A stretch of 64,000 bases of DNA from Pomphorhynchus laevis (GCA_012934845.2 WNNJ02001070.1:124001-188000); one strand, 5' to 3'. Numbered from the stretch's first letter, positions 1 to 11,429 are shown. Notes: generated by a model not told the origin, from the letters alone. A program made the numbers and translations.

Positions 1-561
1 ACGGAGTCCACTTTTTTCACTGTCACCCCAATAGGCCTTATTGATGGTTGATGTTCGTTTGCGCGAAGAACGCGGCCCTACCATCGTAGTCGCCTATTCG
101 CGAAGTTCATTGAGACACCATTTCGTACTGTTGATGCGACGGTTTTGTTTTACGATTAGCTTGTCACGAAGTCTATCGCCAACCTTCCTCCTTTCTCAGT
201 ACGGGATTAGGACCGGCCATGGCGGAGTTACGACGATAAAGATAATAAAATTAATAAAATATGCTCACTACATTAATTGAAGTTATATTTGTAAAAACTG
301 TAAAGTACATTGATAGCTTATAATATTAGAGACGTACTAAAGATATCTACAAAAAAGAACAATAACGATAATAGCACCTTTTACAATTAGTAGGATTTTT
401 CAAAAATCAAGAAATAATTGATGTACATATTAACAGTGTTGACGTTCGAGTCTATAGTAAGTAAGGGAGTTGGCGCATGTTAGTTAGACATATTTTTGAT
501 TGTTAATATCATCCAAAATAAATGATTTCATTCGTCATTCCAATATAAAAATGGACTCCGT
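1..561. mobile_element. Probable non-autonomous DNA transposon, left end at window edge
   Basis: The window opens with ACGGAGTCCA followed by a T-run, and the reverse complement of the same ten bases followed by T-run lies at 552-561. This gives short terminal inverted repeats around about 560 bp. The first 230 bp are clearly more GC-rich than the AT-rich remainder, and a 79-codon open frame at 41-280 matches nothing I recognise, so I do not call a gene. The superfamily cannot be assigned from so short a repeat, and no target-site duplication can be tested because the left flank is outside the window. Confidence 0.4.
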
Positions 562-565
562 GTGT

Positions 566-1059
566 ATTATCGAAAATTTTGAAAATAATTTGCTTTGCCT
601 TTTGGAGTACTGGGAGAAGTCGAACACCAGTATCATCATTATAATTTCCATTAAAATGTACATTTCATAGTAATTTTGAACAACGAACAAAATTTCAAAC
701 AACGAACATACAATACAACTAACTTACTTACAATACAACGAACTTGCGAACAATGGAAAGAAACAGTTGAATTCTACTTCGAATGTGGATATTGCAGATA
801 ATGCCGATATTATCAAGGTCAATATCATGAATAGCTTATGTACATTCAAGTTTTGTGACATTCAAGTTGCCTGCGATACATCTGGATGCGAATGTTAGAC
901 TACAATGAAAGTTTCTCTGGATTTAAGAAAAGATGTGAATGACGATTTTTTTGTAGATTCTGGTCTGTCAAGAAATTACGAACGCTAGAATTAGAATTAC
1001 GCAATTTACGAAATTTAATCGATACCTTAGAAATAAATCACATATTCCCACACGAACAT
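566..1059. other. AT-rich stretch, no gene seen
   Basis: There is no convincing coding sequence or repeat here. It is AT-rich with a few short ACGAAC-like direct repeats near 670-760. It may be the decayed 5' part of the LINE that follows. Confidence 0.4.
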
Positions 1060-3480
1060 CCGTTACTTTATACAGATTGCATTCGTGTCATTCTTTGGAA
1101 AACATTGACACTCGGCAACTACTACTCTGTAACCTCTTCCCTCAACACATATCAACCTCCAACACGAACACCTATGACCTTTCTCCACTCACTGATCCTG
1201 TCACCATATACACTTCCCATCATATGTCATCTTTACTCCCCGGCACTTGCGTCCAGTCCATCATGCCTCGTTTCTCAAAAGCCTACATCCATCAATCAAA
1301 ATCACATCCACAAACATCTACAATCGTTCCACCCATAATCTTTCCTCACATCGCTTGCCACCCTCTATATAATCCATATCCTCCTTGTCTCCCGCTGTTG
1401 AAAATGGTCCATTAATATCCTCAAATTCCAGCTCTCCTATCGTAGCCTCACCCACTCACGTCACTCGTCCTCCTTCACGGAAACGCTTTATTCTCGCGAT
1501 CGTTGCGTCATCGTCACCAATATCACATCTTCCACCTCCTTATCTCCACAAACACGTCTCGACCACGATGGTTTCGCTTTCAAATCTATCCCATCGTATA
1601 TTGTTCAAGCAAAAAACCCATGATTTTAAACGACATCTCTTCTGTCGCATTTATCTGCCTAAACAAATCTTCTTAACATAATTCTTCTCAGCCCCATCTC
1701 CTAAAAAGTGTATTCAAGCATCGCTCTCATGCGTACTTTGTCATTTCCGAACGATATAAACTAATCTCTTCTTCAGCCACTAGCATGTTCACTGATCGCA
1801 CCCCTTCCGAAATCGCTCAACTCTCTTCTGCCCGCATTAAAAATCGCCGTCGCGAGGAAAAAGACAAAAAATCTTTCCGCATCCGAAACATCGACAAAAG
1901 ATTTCAAGTTGTCCACACCCGCCCCAAAATTAGATAGCGCTCCATCTCCCATCTGTGTATTCTCCGATAGCTTCCATCACCACCACACACGGTTTTCGGG
2001 CATCCTTAACACTAGATATATTCTCCAAATATCCAGCTTCATCCTCAACCTCTTCACTAAGCAATCCATCGATATATTCTGCCTCACCAATCCTGGCACT
2101 CTGATTCCGACGACTTATCCATTCGCCGTCTGCTCTCTGCATGTTGCTTACTAGTCGAATCCGCCCGCCCACACATCTCACACCCTTCAAAATTCTCTAG
2201 TCAAGGCGGCATTGTGGAATTCGACCGTCATCCCGCGACTCCTCGCAAAAGCACTCACCAATTCACTCCTTGCTCTTTTGAATTGCTCACTTCTCGTTCT
2301 TTTAGCTTGATCATTTTGGATCTCGCCATTGTATACCGTCATGGTTCATCACCTCCTAGCTAATTATTTTCTACGGAACCTGCTGACCTACTGTTCCTCC
2401 ATCCCTTAACTCGTTCTTGGCGACTTCAACATATGCCTAGACCGCCACTCTTTCAGCTATTCCATCCGGTTCATCAGCATTCTATCAAACTACCACTAAG
2501 TCCCCTGCTTTTCTTTCTTCTGCTTGGCGATCTCTGTCCGTATATCAAACCTTACTCCTTTAACATCATGCAATACGCCGATGACATCCTCATCTATGCT
2601 CATGCACCCGCACATCACATACACGATATCGGCATTTCTGCCTCCAACTATATTTCTTCTATCTACGAATGTCTCTCCAATCTCCATCTCGTTCTAAACC
2701 CCGACAAGTCCAAAATAAAGTGAATGCTCCCCCTAAACAAAACATATCTCCTCCCACTGTGTCTTTTGCCTCATCGATCATCCCAATAGTACACAATATC
2801 ACTTTCTTAGGCTTCCATTTCAATGACCACCTTTCCCTTAAACCCTTCATCCATGACAAGGTCCACTCGTCTAACTTAATTATCCGTGACATCCGCCGTA
2901 TCCGCCCTCTTTTCGACTTCCGTTCCTGTATGTCTCTTCTTTCATCGCGTTTTTGCCTAAAATCGATTACTGCCTAAGCCTTTTCGCCAATTCTCCAAAA
3001 TCCATCATCCTACCCTACAACGAATAATTAACTCCGCCGTTCAAGTGCTCTTTCGTCTCCAACGCTTCGACCACACATCCACATATCTTGCCCAACTATC
3101 CTGGTCACCATCCACATCCGCATCAAACTCGTCTTCTCGTAACTTTTCGTCTCATCGTTGTCGGATCCCCATCGTTCATCCACCTGCCTTTCTTAGACGA
3201 CACTTGCCCCACCTCGCTATCGCTCCGTTCCTGTCATACCCTCTAACTCCACGTTCCTAATTACTCCAACAACTACGGTCTCCGATCCTTCCTCGTCGCC
3301 GCCTCACTCGCCTGGAATCAACTCCCTCTCGACGTCCGCCACGCCCCCTCCTTTATCACATTCAAACACCTCCTCCGTTCACACCTTCTCGACACCTGAT
3401 TCACAGTCTTGTTTTGTTGTGGTCATGTAAGCGTGCGCTGGCACGCATTTGTCACGTTAAAATAAATCTTTTTTTAAACA
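1060..3480 (+). mobile_element. LINE family C, plus copy, CR1/L2-like, decayed
   Basis: A non-LTR retrotransposon copy with several frame breaks. ORF1-like Ser/Pro/Thr-rich sequence is at about 1,077-1,680. Fragments of an apurinic-type endonuclease lie near 1,790-2,430. The reverse transcriptase palm is at about 2,430-2,730, with MQYADDILIYA as motif C. The C-terminal tail 'RLQRFDHTSTYL' is at about 3,045-3,260. Between endonuclease and RT, sequence is missing compared with a complete ORF2. The 3' end has a CATGTAAGCGTGCGCTGGCA block followed by an AAATAAATC-like tail at 3,420-3,475, shared with the copies at 5,497-5,560 and 24,420-24,490, which defines the family's 3' terminus. The PHD-like ORF1 finger of a sister copy (24,034) and the LDLSS-F and GVPQGSVLG motifs of the minus copy support the CR1/L2 group. 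The exact clade is uncertain. Confidence 0.8.
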
Positions 3481-3725
3481 AATAGAAGACGGTACCACAA
3501 GGAACACTCGTTTCATCTGATGAATTGTAGACATGGGTCAAGTAACGCATGCTCTCGATTATCTCACAAAGCATTACGAGCTTACAATGGTCTTCCTTAC
3601 GATATGGTTACACTGCCGTGGCTAGTTTTAGAATGGTTGTTCTTAATTATCGTAACATCCCGTGTAATCGAGTATCGCCTTACTTTTAATTTTATTTTAT
3701 TTTGTTGACTTTATTAATGATTTGT
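3481..3725 (+). mobile_element. 3' remnant of another LINE
   Basis: The frame at about 3,540-3,650 reads LSHKALRAYNGLPYDMV, the pattern of the extreme C-terminus of CR1/Jockey-type ORF2 proteins (compare the 'MWNSLPEEVV' of LINE B at 8,110-9,768). It is only a short tail fragment abutting the LINE C terminus. Confidence 0.45.
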
Positions 3726-4555
3726 TGTGATCGAGTAAATAATCCTGTGGGTTAAACTCTGCATTGTAATAATAAAAAATTAAAATTTTTTATTAGTGAC
3801 AAATACCAGCCGAAAAAAATATGTAATGGATATGGAGTTTCTTATGCAAATCATGTTACAACACCTGAAAACATATACCCTCTAGATTCAAAAGTCTAAT
3901 TTTAAACTCGGAAATAATGTTTAATTGATTTTAGAAAATTTTTAATAACTCTATACAGAAGCATCCTAGGTAAAAAAGCGTTAATAGAAAATACCCTTTC
4001 CAATTTTACATATAGTTTTTATCAAATATATACTATACTAGTCCATGTAACTCATTCTAAAGTTTAGCCAAATGTTCGCAATTTGTTTTCTTATTTGTAG
4101 ACTACAACGGTACAAATGCCTAAACGTTGATAGGATTACGTAAAATGAAGAAAAGCAAAGATAAAAAACAAAACTAAATAGTGTTAAGATAAACTTGACC
4201 CTCGTCACAAGCACGATTCATTACCTCGAATACTGTAAATCAGAAATGTACAAGCTTGGACACCTCAATGGCCATATTTTCATCATGCTCTTACTTGAGG
4301 AATTGGATAAACAAAACTTGATCTATCTGTATATATCAGCTTCCGATCCTTGCAAGACCGGTAAAATATAGATTTGGCCAACTAGCCGGCATTTGCTATT
4401 ATGTACTGTGTGATCATGATATGACAGATCTCACAAATTAAAAACGCATTTAGATGATTTTTTATACTTTTGATACGTTTATTCTTCGAGTTTGTTAGAA
4501 ATTATTCATAGACTACCTTCGAGCAAACGCTCATATGATAGTATGAGCGTATATG
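3726..4555. other. AT-rich spacer, no gene seen
   Basis: Nothing coding is visible. The end of this stretch (4,515-4,590) carries a few imperfect direct repeats of a CATATGATAG-containing unit at the border of the next LINE fragment. Confidence 0.4.
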
Positions 4556-4574
4556 ATAGCAAACGTATATGATA

Positions 4575-5005
4575 GCAAACGCTCATATGATAGTTCTCCT
4601 CAGTCTTCGTCGTTTTGATCATACATCCCACCATCTTGTTTCTCTCGATTGGCATACCAATTATTGTCCTGTTCAAACTCGTCTTCTTATCATTGCTTTT
4701 CGCATTATAACTTCCCATACCCCTTCATTTCTCAACCTTCCTTTTCTCGACAATTCTCGTGCTGTGTACTGTGATATGCGTTCCCGTAATTCCCTTCTTT
4801 TACATGTCCCAAACTACTCTACCTCTTTTGGCTTCCGCACCTTCGTTGTGACTGCTCCTCTATCTTGGAATCATCTGCCCAGACATATCTGCCAATCAAC
4901 ATCAATGCCGTGCTTCAAACGCCAAATCCAATTCCATTTCAACAATTAACTAATTAATCTGTGACTTTTGCTGTGTTCTTTTTTAGTTGTCATGTAATAA
5001 TACAA
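4575..5005 (+). mobile_element. LINE family D, plus copy, 5'-truncated
   Basis: Only the C-terminal tail of ORF2 and the 3' UTR remain. The 4,569-4,949 frame begins with LSLRRFDHTSHHL and ends FKRQIQFHFNN before a stop, followed by a short 3' UTR containing TGTGACTTTTG. The motif order matches the tail of LINE C, so D is a related but distinct CR1/L2-like family. It mirrors the minus copy at 5,020-5,490 with roughly 85-90 % identity by eye. Confidence 0.75.
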
Positions 5006-5019
5006 TAATTTATTTAACG

Positions 5020-5490
5020 TGGCAAATGCGTGCAAAATGCACGCTTACATGACCACTAACAAACAAAAAAGAACATCAAAAGTCACAGATAATTAGTTAA
5101 TTGTTGAAATGGAATTGGATTTGACGTTTGAGGCACGGCATAGATGTTGATTGGCAGATATGAATAGGCAGTTGATTCAACAAGAGAGGAGCAGCCACAT
5201 CGAAGGAGCGGAAGCCAAAAGAGGTAGAGTAGTTGTGGACACGTAAAAGAAGGGAATTACGGGAACGCAGATCACAGTACACAGTACGAGAATTGTCGAG
5301 AAAAGGAAGGTTGAGAAATGAAGGGGTATGAGAAGTTATAAGGCGAAAAGCAATGATAAGAATACGAGTTTGAACAAGACAATAAATGGTATGCCAATCG
5401 AGAGAAACAAGATGGTGGGATGTATGATCAGAACGACGAAAACGGAGGAGAACTCGGACGGCAGCGTTGATGATGCGTTGTAAAAAAGGA
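5020..5490 (-). mobile_element. LINE family D, minus copy, 5'-truncated
   Basis: The mirror partner of the 4,575-5,005 copy: the reverse-strand frame shows FRRSDHTSHHL through FKRQ-like QIQFHFNN, ending at 5,097. Its 5' end adjoins the 3' tail of the minus LINE C copy, so one open frame (5,097-5,561) runs from LINE C 3' UTR into LINE D. This chimeric frame is a by-product of the junction, not a gene. Confidence 0.75.
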
Positions 5491-6735
5491 TTCATTTTAA
5501 CGTGGCAAATGCGTGCCAGCGCACGCTTACATGACCACAACAAAACAAGACTGTGAATCATGTGTTGAGAAGGTGTGAACGGAGGAGGTGTTTGAATGTG
5601 ATAAAGGAGGGGGCGCGGCGGACGTCGAGAGGGAGTTGATTCCAGGCGAATGAGGCGGCGACGAGGAAGGATCGGAGACCGTAGTTGTTGGAGTAATTAG
5701 GAACGTGGAGTTAGAGGGTATGACAGGAACGGAACGATAGCGAGGTGGGGCAAGTGTCGTCTAAGAAAGGCAGGTGGATGAACGATGGGGATCCGACAAC
5801 GATGAGACGAAAAGTTACGAGAAGACGAGTTTGATGCGGATGTGGATGGTGGCCAGGATAGTTGGGCAAGATATGTGGATGTGTGGTCGAAGCGTTGGAG
5901 ACGAAAGAGCACTTGAACGGCGGAGTTAATTATTCTTTGTAGAGTAGGATGATGGATTTTGGAGAATTGGCGAAAAGGCTTAGGCAGTAATCGATTTTAG
6001 GGAAAAGAAGCGATGAAAGAAGAGGCATACAAGAACTGAAGTCGATAAGGGGGCGGATACGGCGGATGTCACGGAGAATTAAGTTAGATGAGCGGACCTT
6101 GTCACGGACGAAGGGTTTAAGGGAAAGGTTATCATCGAAATGGAAGCTTAAGAAAGTGAGATTGTGGACTATTGGGATGATCGATGCGGCAAACTATACA
6201 GTGGGGGAATATATGTTTGGTTTACGGGGGAGGATCCACATTATTTTAGACTTTTTGGGGTTTAGAACGAGATGGAGATTAGAGAGACGTGTGTAGATAG
6301 AAGAAAGACAGTTGGAGGCAGAAATGCCGATATCGTGTATGCGATGTGCGGGTGCATGAACATAGATTAGAATGTCATCGGCGTATTGCATGACGTTAAA
6401 GGAGTAAGGGTTGATAAACGGAGAGAGATCGCCAAACAGAAGAGAGAAAAGCAAGGGACCTAGGACTGAACCTTGTGGGACCCCGCAAAAAATAGGGATG
6501 GGAGGGGAGGATGATGAATTAGAACAGACGCGAAAGGAACTGTCGGATAGATATGAGGCGAACCATTCTACGGAGGAGGAAGAAAAGCCGTAATCATAAC
6601 GAAGACGAGAAAGGAGGACGGAGTGGTCGACAATGTCGAAGGTGGAGGAGAGGTCGAGGGATATGAGAACACTATATAGAGCCTTGTCTTGAGAAAATGA
6701 GTAAGTTGTTGTAATAAATGAGTAAGTCATTGCAT
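5491..6735 (-). mobile_element. LINE family C, minus copy with open RT palm, 5'-truncated
   Basis: This copy retains the ORF2 RT palm and the 3' end. The 178-codon frame at 6,194-6,730 (minus) has motif A as LISLDLSSTFDIVDHS, motif B as GVPQGSVLGPLLF and motif C as MQYADDILIYV, which is typical of CR1/L2-type RT. The C-terminal 'RLQRFDHTSTYL' frame follows at 5,697-5,912 and the 3' UTR ends near 5,497. Frame breaks separate palm and tail. It is the inverted sister of the copy at 1,060-3,480, whose RT palm is much shorter. Confidence 0.85.
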
Positions 6736-6949
6736 TTAATACATGTGTACAGCGATTTCATTTGGGAGGATAGATGAGAGCTTATCTAAACATCAAGGTC
6801 TTTATGCATAAAAACACGATTAATTTCGACGTTGTTGAGCCAATAAAGTGTATTAAGTGTAAGCCAACGTTTGGAAATATACATGTATGTTGCATAAAAT
6901 ATGCATGAATGATTGAGCTCAACTACATACGATATATATTTCCCATTGG
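6736..6949. other. Short spacer, no gene seen
   Basis: AT-rich. A TTTCGACGTTG block at about 6,825 resembles the CGTCGAAAT ends seen near other retroelement tails in this window (59,820; 63,390), but nothing more can be supported. Confidence 0.3.
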
Positions 6950-7890
6950 AGTATCTGAACATCATAAGATGAATAAATGAAGCGCCAGATTTTTAAGTCG
7001 TTCGCGTACAACAGTGATGGAGAAGATAAAAGAGCAGGTAGCTTATTAATGTATAAGTTAAACAAAATTGAGCCAAGAATAGAACCTTGTGGAACGTTAG
7101 CTGTGATCGGGTAAGAATTTGAGAGTACATCATGATCACGTTCGGAATAGTGCCGAGCGGATAAGAATGCTCTAATCCAACGAACAATACAACAATCTAA
7201 GTTAACACCCTCTAATTTCTTGGTGAGTTAATCGTGTGAAACGGTATTGAATGATTTTGAAAAATCACAAAAGAATACATCTACGGGCGTACATTCATCA
7301 ATACTCCTAGACCAGTCATCATGAGCTTATAATGGTATCAAGGATTGACCTTTGCAAAAACCATGTTGAGCGGGAACAATAATATTATGCTCATCAAAAT
7401 AACTTGGCATATTGCGAAGAATTATACGTTCAGGAAGCTTACAATACATAGGGCTTAAACTTGAGTTAATAATTCTAGGGATGAGAAACTTCACTTTTTA
7501 AGTGAATTGGACAGATTATTGAGCCTTTCCAGTCATATGGGATGATTTTATTCGCTAAAGAGGCTGCAAATATGGTGTATAATTAAATGCTATAAACAAC
7601 ATTTTTGAATGTTGAACATTATAATAATGTTAAACAACATAATAATGTTGAACATTATTAAATGCTATAAACAACATTTTTGTAAATGCTATAAACAACA
7701 TTTTTAAGAGTAATCAACCGAAGGCCATCATGACCGCACAAATATCGACATTTAAGGCGTAAAAGTCCTGAATGAACTTCACTGAGAGAGCAGAAATCTA
7801 GAGGATATACTTAATGACAAATGCTTTCCGAATCTTTGTGGGTTGAGAACAATATTTTTTACAAATGTAGACAGATTGCTCAGTAATTCC
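6950..7890 (-). mobile_element. LINE family F, RT half (3' of the nested LINE B)
   Basis: The minus strand shows a decayed RT: an SRSIDECTPVDVFFCDFSKSF-like motif A near 7,260-7,330, GSILGSILFNLYINKL for motif B near 7,040-7,090, and YANDLKIWR for motif C near 6,985-7,015. Several stops and shifts interrupt it. Further N-terminal RT sequence (GHDGLRLITLKN) sits near 7,690-7,740. The endonuclease half of the same element lies on the other side of LINE B at 9,935-11,345, so the two pieces are one old CR1/Jockey-type element split by an insertion. Confidence 0.7.
7584..7708. repeat. Short tandem repeat, AATGCTATAAACAACATTTTT unit
   Basis: A unit of about 22 bp beginning ATGCTATAAACAACATTTTT occurs three times, interspersed with inverted AATGTTGAACATTATAATAATG sequence, inside the LINE F RT remnant. 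It looks like a local slippage expansion. Confidence 0.7.
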
Positions 7891-7899
7891 TTACACGCA

Positions 7900-9832
7900 C
7901 ATCAAAAGTAATTAGACCATTTGAGTTAAGAAATCCTGAGACACTGAGAAAAAAATCCTGAAACACTTAAGCAGTGACATGATTAATCACAGTTCGATAT
8001 TTATAACAAGTATTATTATTCCAATACATACCAAAGCCAAAAAGCTATTCAGGCAGAGTCCAAAAAAAATAAACATAATAAAACAAAAGCAAATAGTCAG
8101 TCAACGTAGCTAATTAGGGTATTCCAGTGGTAGTGTTGAATGGCGGCATTGTTCATGTATCCATTTGTAGCATCGTGATTTAAACGTTCTCAAACTGGGG
8201 GCTGCAACGACTTCCTCAGGCAACGAATTCCACATGTTAATTCCTCTCCTTGAGAGTCTATACACTTTTGGTAATCTGCCAAATCTAAATTTATACAAGA
8301 CTCTGCTATGTCCCCGCAACTGATCTACCCGCCTAGTGATTACATCGGTGGGATAACCTACCACATCATTCGACATATGCCATATACATAGCATTTCCAA
8401 GGATATGAACCTCTCACGTACCGACAACATCCCAATACGACTTAGACGTACATAATAGTCAATACCACTTAAGCCAATACAGAGCCTCGATCCGCGCCTA
8501 AGAATAGACTCCAGGTCTAATAGTTCTTGCTTAGTGACAGGGAAACAAGCCTGAATGCAGTATTCCAAGTGTGGCCTGACGATGGAGATGAATAACCTCT
8601 TAAACATGTGACAGCTTAACCTGAGGAATGCATTTTTAATACAATATAACGCCCTAGTAGCTTTACCTAGAAAGAAGTCGGTGTTCAACTTTGTTTTCAA
8701 GGATCTATGGACAATAATCCCTAAATCCTTATGATGAGACACTTCCTTTAAGACCATATCTCCAATAAAGTACCTTAGAGTTTCAATAGGGCGACCTAGT
8801 TGCATGAGGACACATTTATCAACATTCAACCGTAGTCCGGTAGAATCGCACCACTTGATCAGGGAGTTTAGATCATTTTGTAACGATACTCGATCAGCAG
8901 GACTTCTAATGATCGACCAAATCTTTAGATCGTCTGCAAACGCTAGATGAGAGCATGATAAGCGGAGTAGCAGATCATTAATGAAGATTATAAAGAGCAG
9001 TGGGCCAAGGACTGATCCCTGCGGTACGCCAGAATTAATATTTACCGAATAAGAAAACACGCCCCCCATACAAACTCGGAAAGACCTATTCGATAGAAAT
9101 TCCCTGACCCACTCACAAATATATGAATGAAGTCCATAGTGATACAGTAAAGACACTATGCTGTCGTGTGGTACCCTATCAAAAGCTTTCGAAAAATCAA
9201 GGAATACTGTATGAACCTGAAACCCAGCCCCCAGAGCATCAGCCCATTTTTCACGCGCAGTTAGTAGGTTAGTAAGGCATGAACGTCCGATCCTGAAACC
9301 ATGTTGAGATTCAACCAATATGTGATTACGATCCAAATGATCCCTGATTCTACTAGCAATGATTCTTTCTAAAAGTTTGCAGAATACGCTAGTTAAGCTA
9401 ATGGGCCGAAAGTCCGCGCAAAAGCTAGCAGGATGCTTTTTGGGAATAGGCACCACAATTGCACACTTCCAACTGTCAGGAATCCAAGATGTATCTAAGC
9501 TGTATCTGAAGAACATAGTTAAATCATTGCTCAGTTCGTTCGCTAGGGATTTGACGAGGAAGGGGGCAATATTGTCTGGTCCCGGAGATGTAAACGAATC
9601 GAGCTTCATTACCTCGTTCAACACCTCATCCACTCTGAGTGGACGAACACAACACCGATGAGCAACCGGAACATACTTCCAACTAAAGTCATGCAGTTTG
9701 TTAGAGGTCAAAGCCTGTACCAAGAAGCCATCAGCTAAATGTTGGGCGATTAGAGACGGATCGGTCAAAGTTTCAGTTGGCGTTTGGATTGAGCTAATTG
9801 TGGCGACAAGAGTTCTGTTGTTTCTTACATTT
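7900..9832 (-). mobile_element. LINE family B, young 5'-truncated copy inserted in LINE F
   Basis: This copy contains the complete RT-to-C-terminus part of ORF2 without a single stop, plus a 3' UTR of roughly 150-200 bp running to about 7,900-7,950. Its reading frame is open up to the apparent 5' truncation at about 9,832, so it is a typical 5'-truncated LINE insertion. On both flanks LINE F sequence continues (RT at 7,890 and below, endonuclease at 9,935 and above). The lack of decay against the heavily broken host element marks this as one of the youngest insertions in the window. Confidence 0.8.
8110..9768 (-). CDS. ORF2 reverse transcriptase of LINE B (N-terminally truncated)
   Basis: An uninterrupted 552-codon frame encoding a non-LTR retrotransposon reverse transcriptase that would copy its RNA by target-primed reverse transcription. 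RT motifs by residue: SPGPDNI at about 61-67, ADFRPISLTSV at 119-129, the QHGFRIGRSC block at 155-164, motif A FLDFSKAFDRVP at 189-200, motif B GVPQGSVLG at 247-255, motif C FADDLKIW at 277-284. The thumb and C-terminal region ends with MWNSLPEEVV. The first ATG is not a natural start: the frame stays open about 60 bases further upstream, and the endonuclease domain is absent, so this is a 5'-truncated ORF2. CR1/Jockey superfamily by motif style (similar proteins are common in flatworms and other invertebrates); clade not resolved. Confidence 0.9.
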   Translation of the reverse strand: MTDPSLIAQHLADGFLVQALTSNKLHDFSWKYVPVAHRCCVRPLRVDEVLNEVMKLDSFTSPGPDNIAPFLVKSLANELSNDLTMFFRYSLDTSWIPDSWKCAIVVPIPKKHPASFCADFRPISLTSVFCKLLERIIASRIRDHLDRNHILVESQHGFRIGRSCLTNLLTAREKWADALGAGFQVHTVFLDFSKAFDRVPHDSIVSLLYHYGLHSYICEWVREFLSNRSFRVCMGGVFSYSVNINSGVPQGSVLGPLLFIIFINDLLLRLSCSHLAFADDLKIWSIIRSPADRVSLQNDLNSLIKWCDSTGLRLNVDKCVLMQLGRPIETLRYFIGDMVLKEVSHHKDLGIIVHRSLKTKLNTDFFLGKATRALYCIKNAFLRLSCHMFKRLFISIVRPHLEYCIQACFPVTKQELLDLESILRRGSRLCIGLSGIDYYVRLSRIGMLSVRERFISLEMLCIWHMSNDVVGYPTDVITRRVDQLRGHSRVLYKFRFGRLPKVYRLSRRGINMWNSLPEEVVAAPSLRTFKSRCYKWIHEQCRHSTLPLEYPN

Positions 9833-9927
9833 AAAGTTATTAAATGTAAGTTATTAAATTTAAGTTATTAAATTATGTTATTAAATTTAAGTTATTAAAT
9901 GTGGTGTGGTATTCACACCACATTTAA
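9829..9927. repeat. TTATTAAATTTAAG tandem repeat ending in a perfect hairpin
   Basis: About five copies of an AAGTTATTAAATtt unit run from 9,829 to 9,900. They end in a perfect inverted repeat: TTAAATGTGGTGTG at 9,895-9,908 and CACACCACATTTAA at 9,914-9,927, with a 5-base loop. It lies exactly at the 5' junction of LINE B with LINE F, so it may be filler or pre-existing target sequence. Confidence 0.8.
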
Positions 9928-9934
9928 AGTTATT

Positions 9935-11345
9935 CAATGATATCTTACGTTTCTTAATTGTGAAAATCAATTAAAAGATTTCAATCGCATTCCGAAAGTA
10001 TTGCCGGGCGTATTTCACACCGTAGATAAATGAACTAGGCCATGTGGCATATTTCAAATAACATTTTATACTACCAAAATTGATCTTGTACATATTCAGT
10101 TTACGTTTTACTTGAGAATAAGACGAGCAAGATCATGTGTAAATACTGACACGCATAACAACATGACAGAGTTTCCGAGCGGAGAACCACATGATACATT
10201 GCTAACAAGATAGGAAGGCATAGAGAAACAGAGGTTCAATAATGAACAGGATAATGATGATAATCTTGTGAAATCTTGTACATGTTGTTTTAACAGAAGC
10301 GTGTAACAGGTATCGAGAATGTTGAGAATGTCGCTATCACTACATGTGGATGTGTTCCAGTTGACAACAGGCATGTTGAAGTCACCGATCACAATAACTC
10401 TTCCATATAAAACAAATCTAGTCAACTGGCATACAATTGAAAGTGTATATAAACACGGCGATCGATATATTACACCAATAATAAATTTTAAGGGATGTCC
10501 CGTCCCATCTTACACCATAAGGTATTATTACCATTCACTGCTTCATTGTCAGCGAGCAAGACATTATAACTTATATGAAACTTTACATATAACATAACAG
10601 TTTATATATGTCTGAATGATAGTTCACATCGATACACAGAATACCCATCGTTACTAATTTCATAATAAGGGATATCACACACAAACCATGCTTAAATAAA
10701 TGCAACGGTATCAGGAAGTTGACACCAAATAAGTGATTGGATTTCATCGAATTCGTTCATGATATTGCGAGTATTAGAATACATAGCATTTAAAGTATAA
10801 CGACGTGCGATTACACGTGGTAAAGCTTTATTATTGCCAGAGAATACCATCCTACGAAAATCATCAACAGATGTTTTATGGAATTTACAATCTGCAAAGA
10901 AAGATGATGAATGTGGCGGACGGTTAACACACAAGTTTACGATTCCACTATGTGCAATAGGGAATCGCAGTGTATTAATAAACGTCACCGCACTACCATA
11001 AAATTCGAAATTGTTAAATTAACTTAAGTCAATCGTCAACGTAGTTCCAGCTCACGTTTAGCAGAGGCAAGATGTTTTCTGTCCTCCCAGTCTAGGTCCA
11101 GAAATTGCGGATTGAGCTCTTCTTAAGTCGATAAGAGTTAATCCGTATTAACTTAGCGATGTTAGGTGTATAAAATGCAACCTTTAACAACCTTGGTTTA
11201 TTGCCATTGTCTTTATTAACACGTCCAACACGAAAGACGGTGATGATATGCATACTATTCACAATCTCAATAAAGAAATCTATATGAACCTTTGATAAAA
11301 TAGGTCTTATCTGTATGAGATCCTCGTCCAGTCGATATTAGCTGC
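9935..11345 (-). mobile_element. LINE family F, ORF1 end and endonuclease half
   Basis: On the minus strand, sequence near 11,040-11,345 reads FRVGRVNKDNGNKPRLLKV, the C-terminal part of a CR1/Jockey-type ORF1 nucleic-acid-binding protein. The 10,692-10,988 frame holds the start of an apurinic-type endonuclease (NAMYSNTRNIMNEFDEIQ). The 10,108-10,425 frame carries its VIGDFNMPVVNWN active-site motif. Frames are broken between these parts. The element continues in the RT remnant at 6,950-7,890, on the far side of the nested LINE B. Confidence 0.75.
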
Positions 11346-11429
11346 TCAGTAAAGAGGATTCAGCCAAATTTGCAATGATTACGTTTCGACTAATAGCAAC
11401 CTATACAATCGGACAAGGAACGAAGGTAA

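Noticed and set aside
41-280. 79-codon plus frame as a gene
   Set aside because: It lies within a probable non-autonomous transposon, has no recognisable domain and an AT-rich tail; treated as a chance frame.
5097-5561. 154-codon minus frame as a single gene
   Set aside because: It is a read-through from LINE C 3' UTR into a truncated LINE D copy; the two halves match different families.
9359-9661. 100-codon plus frame
   Set aside because: Antisense shadow of the LINE B RT frame.
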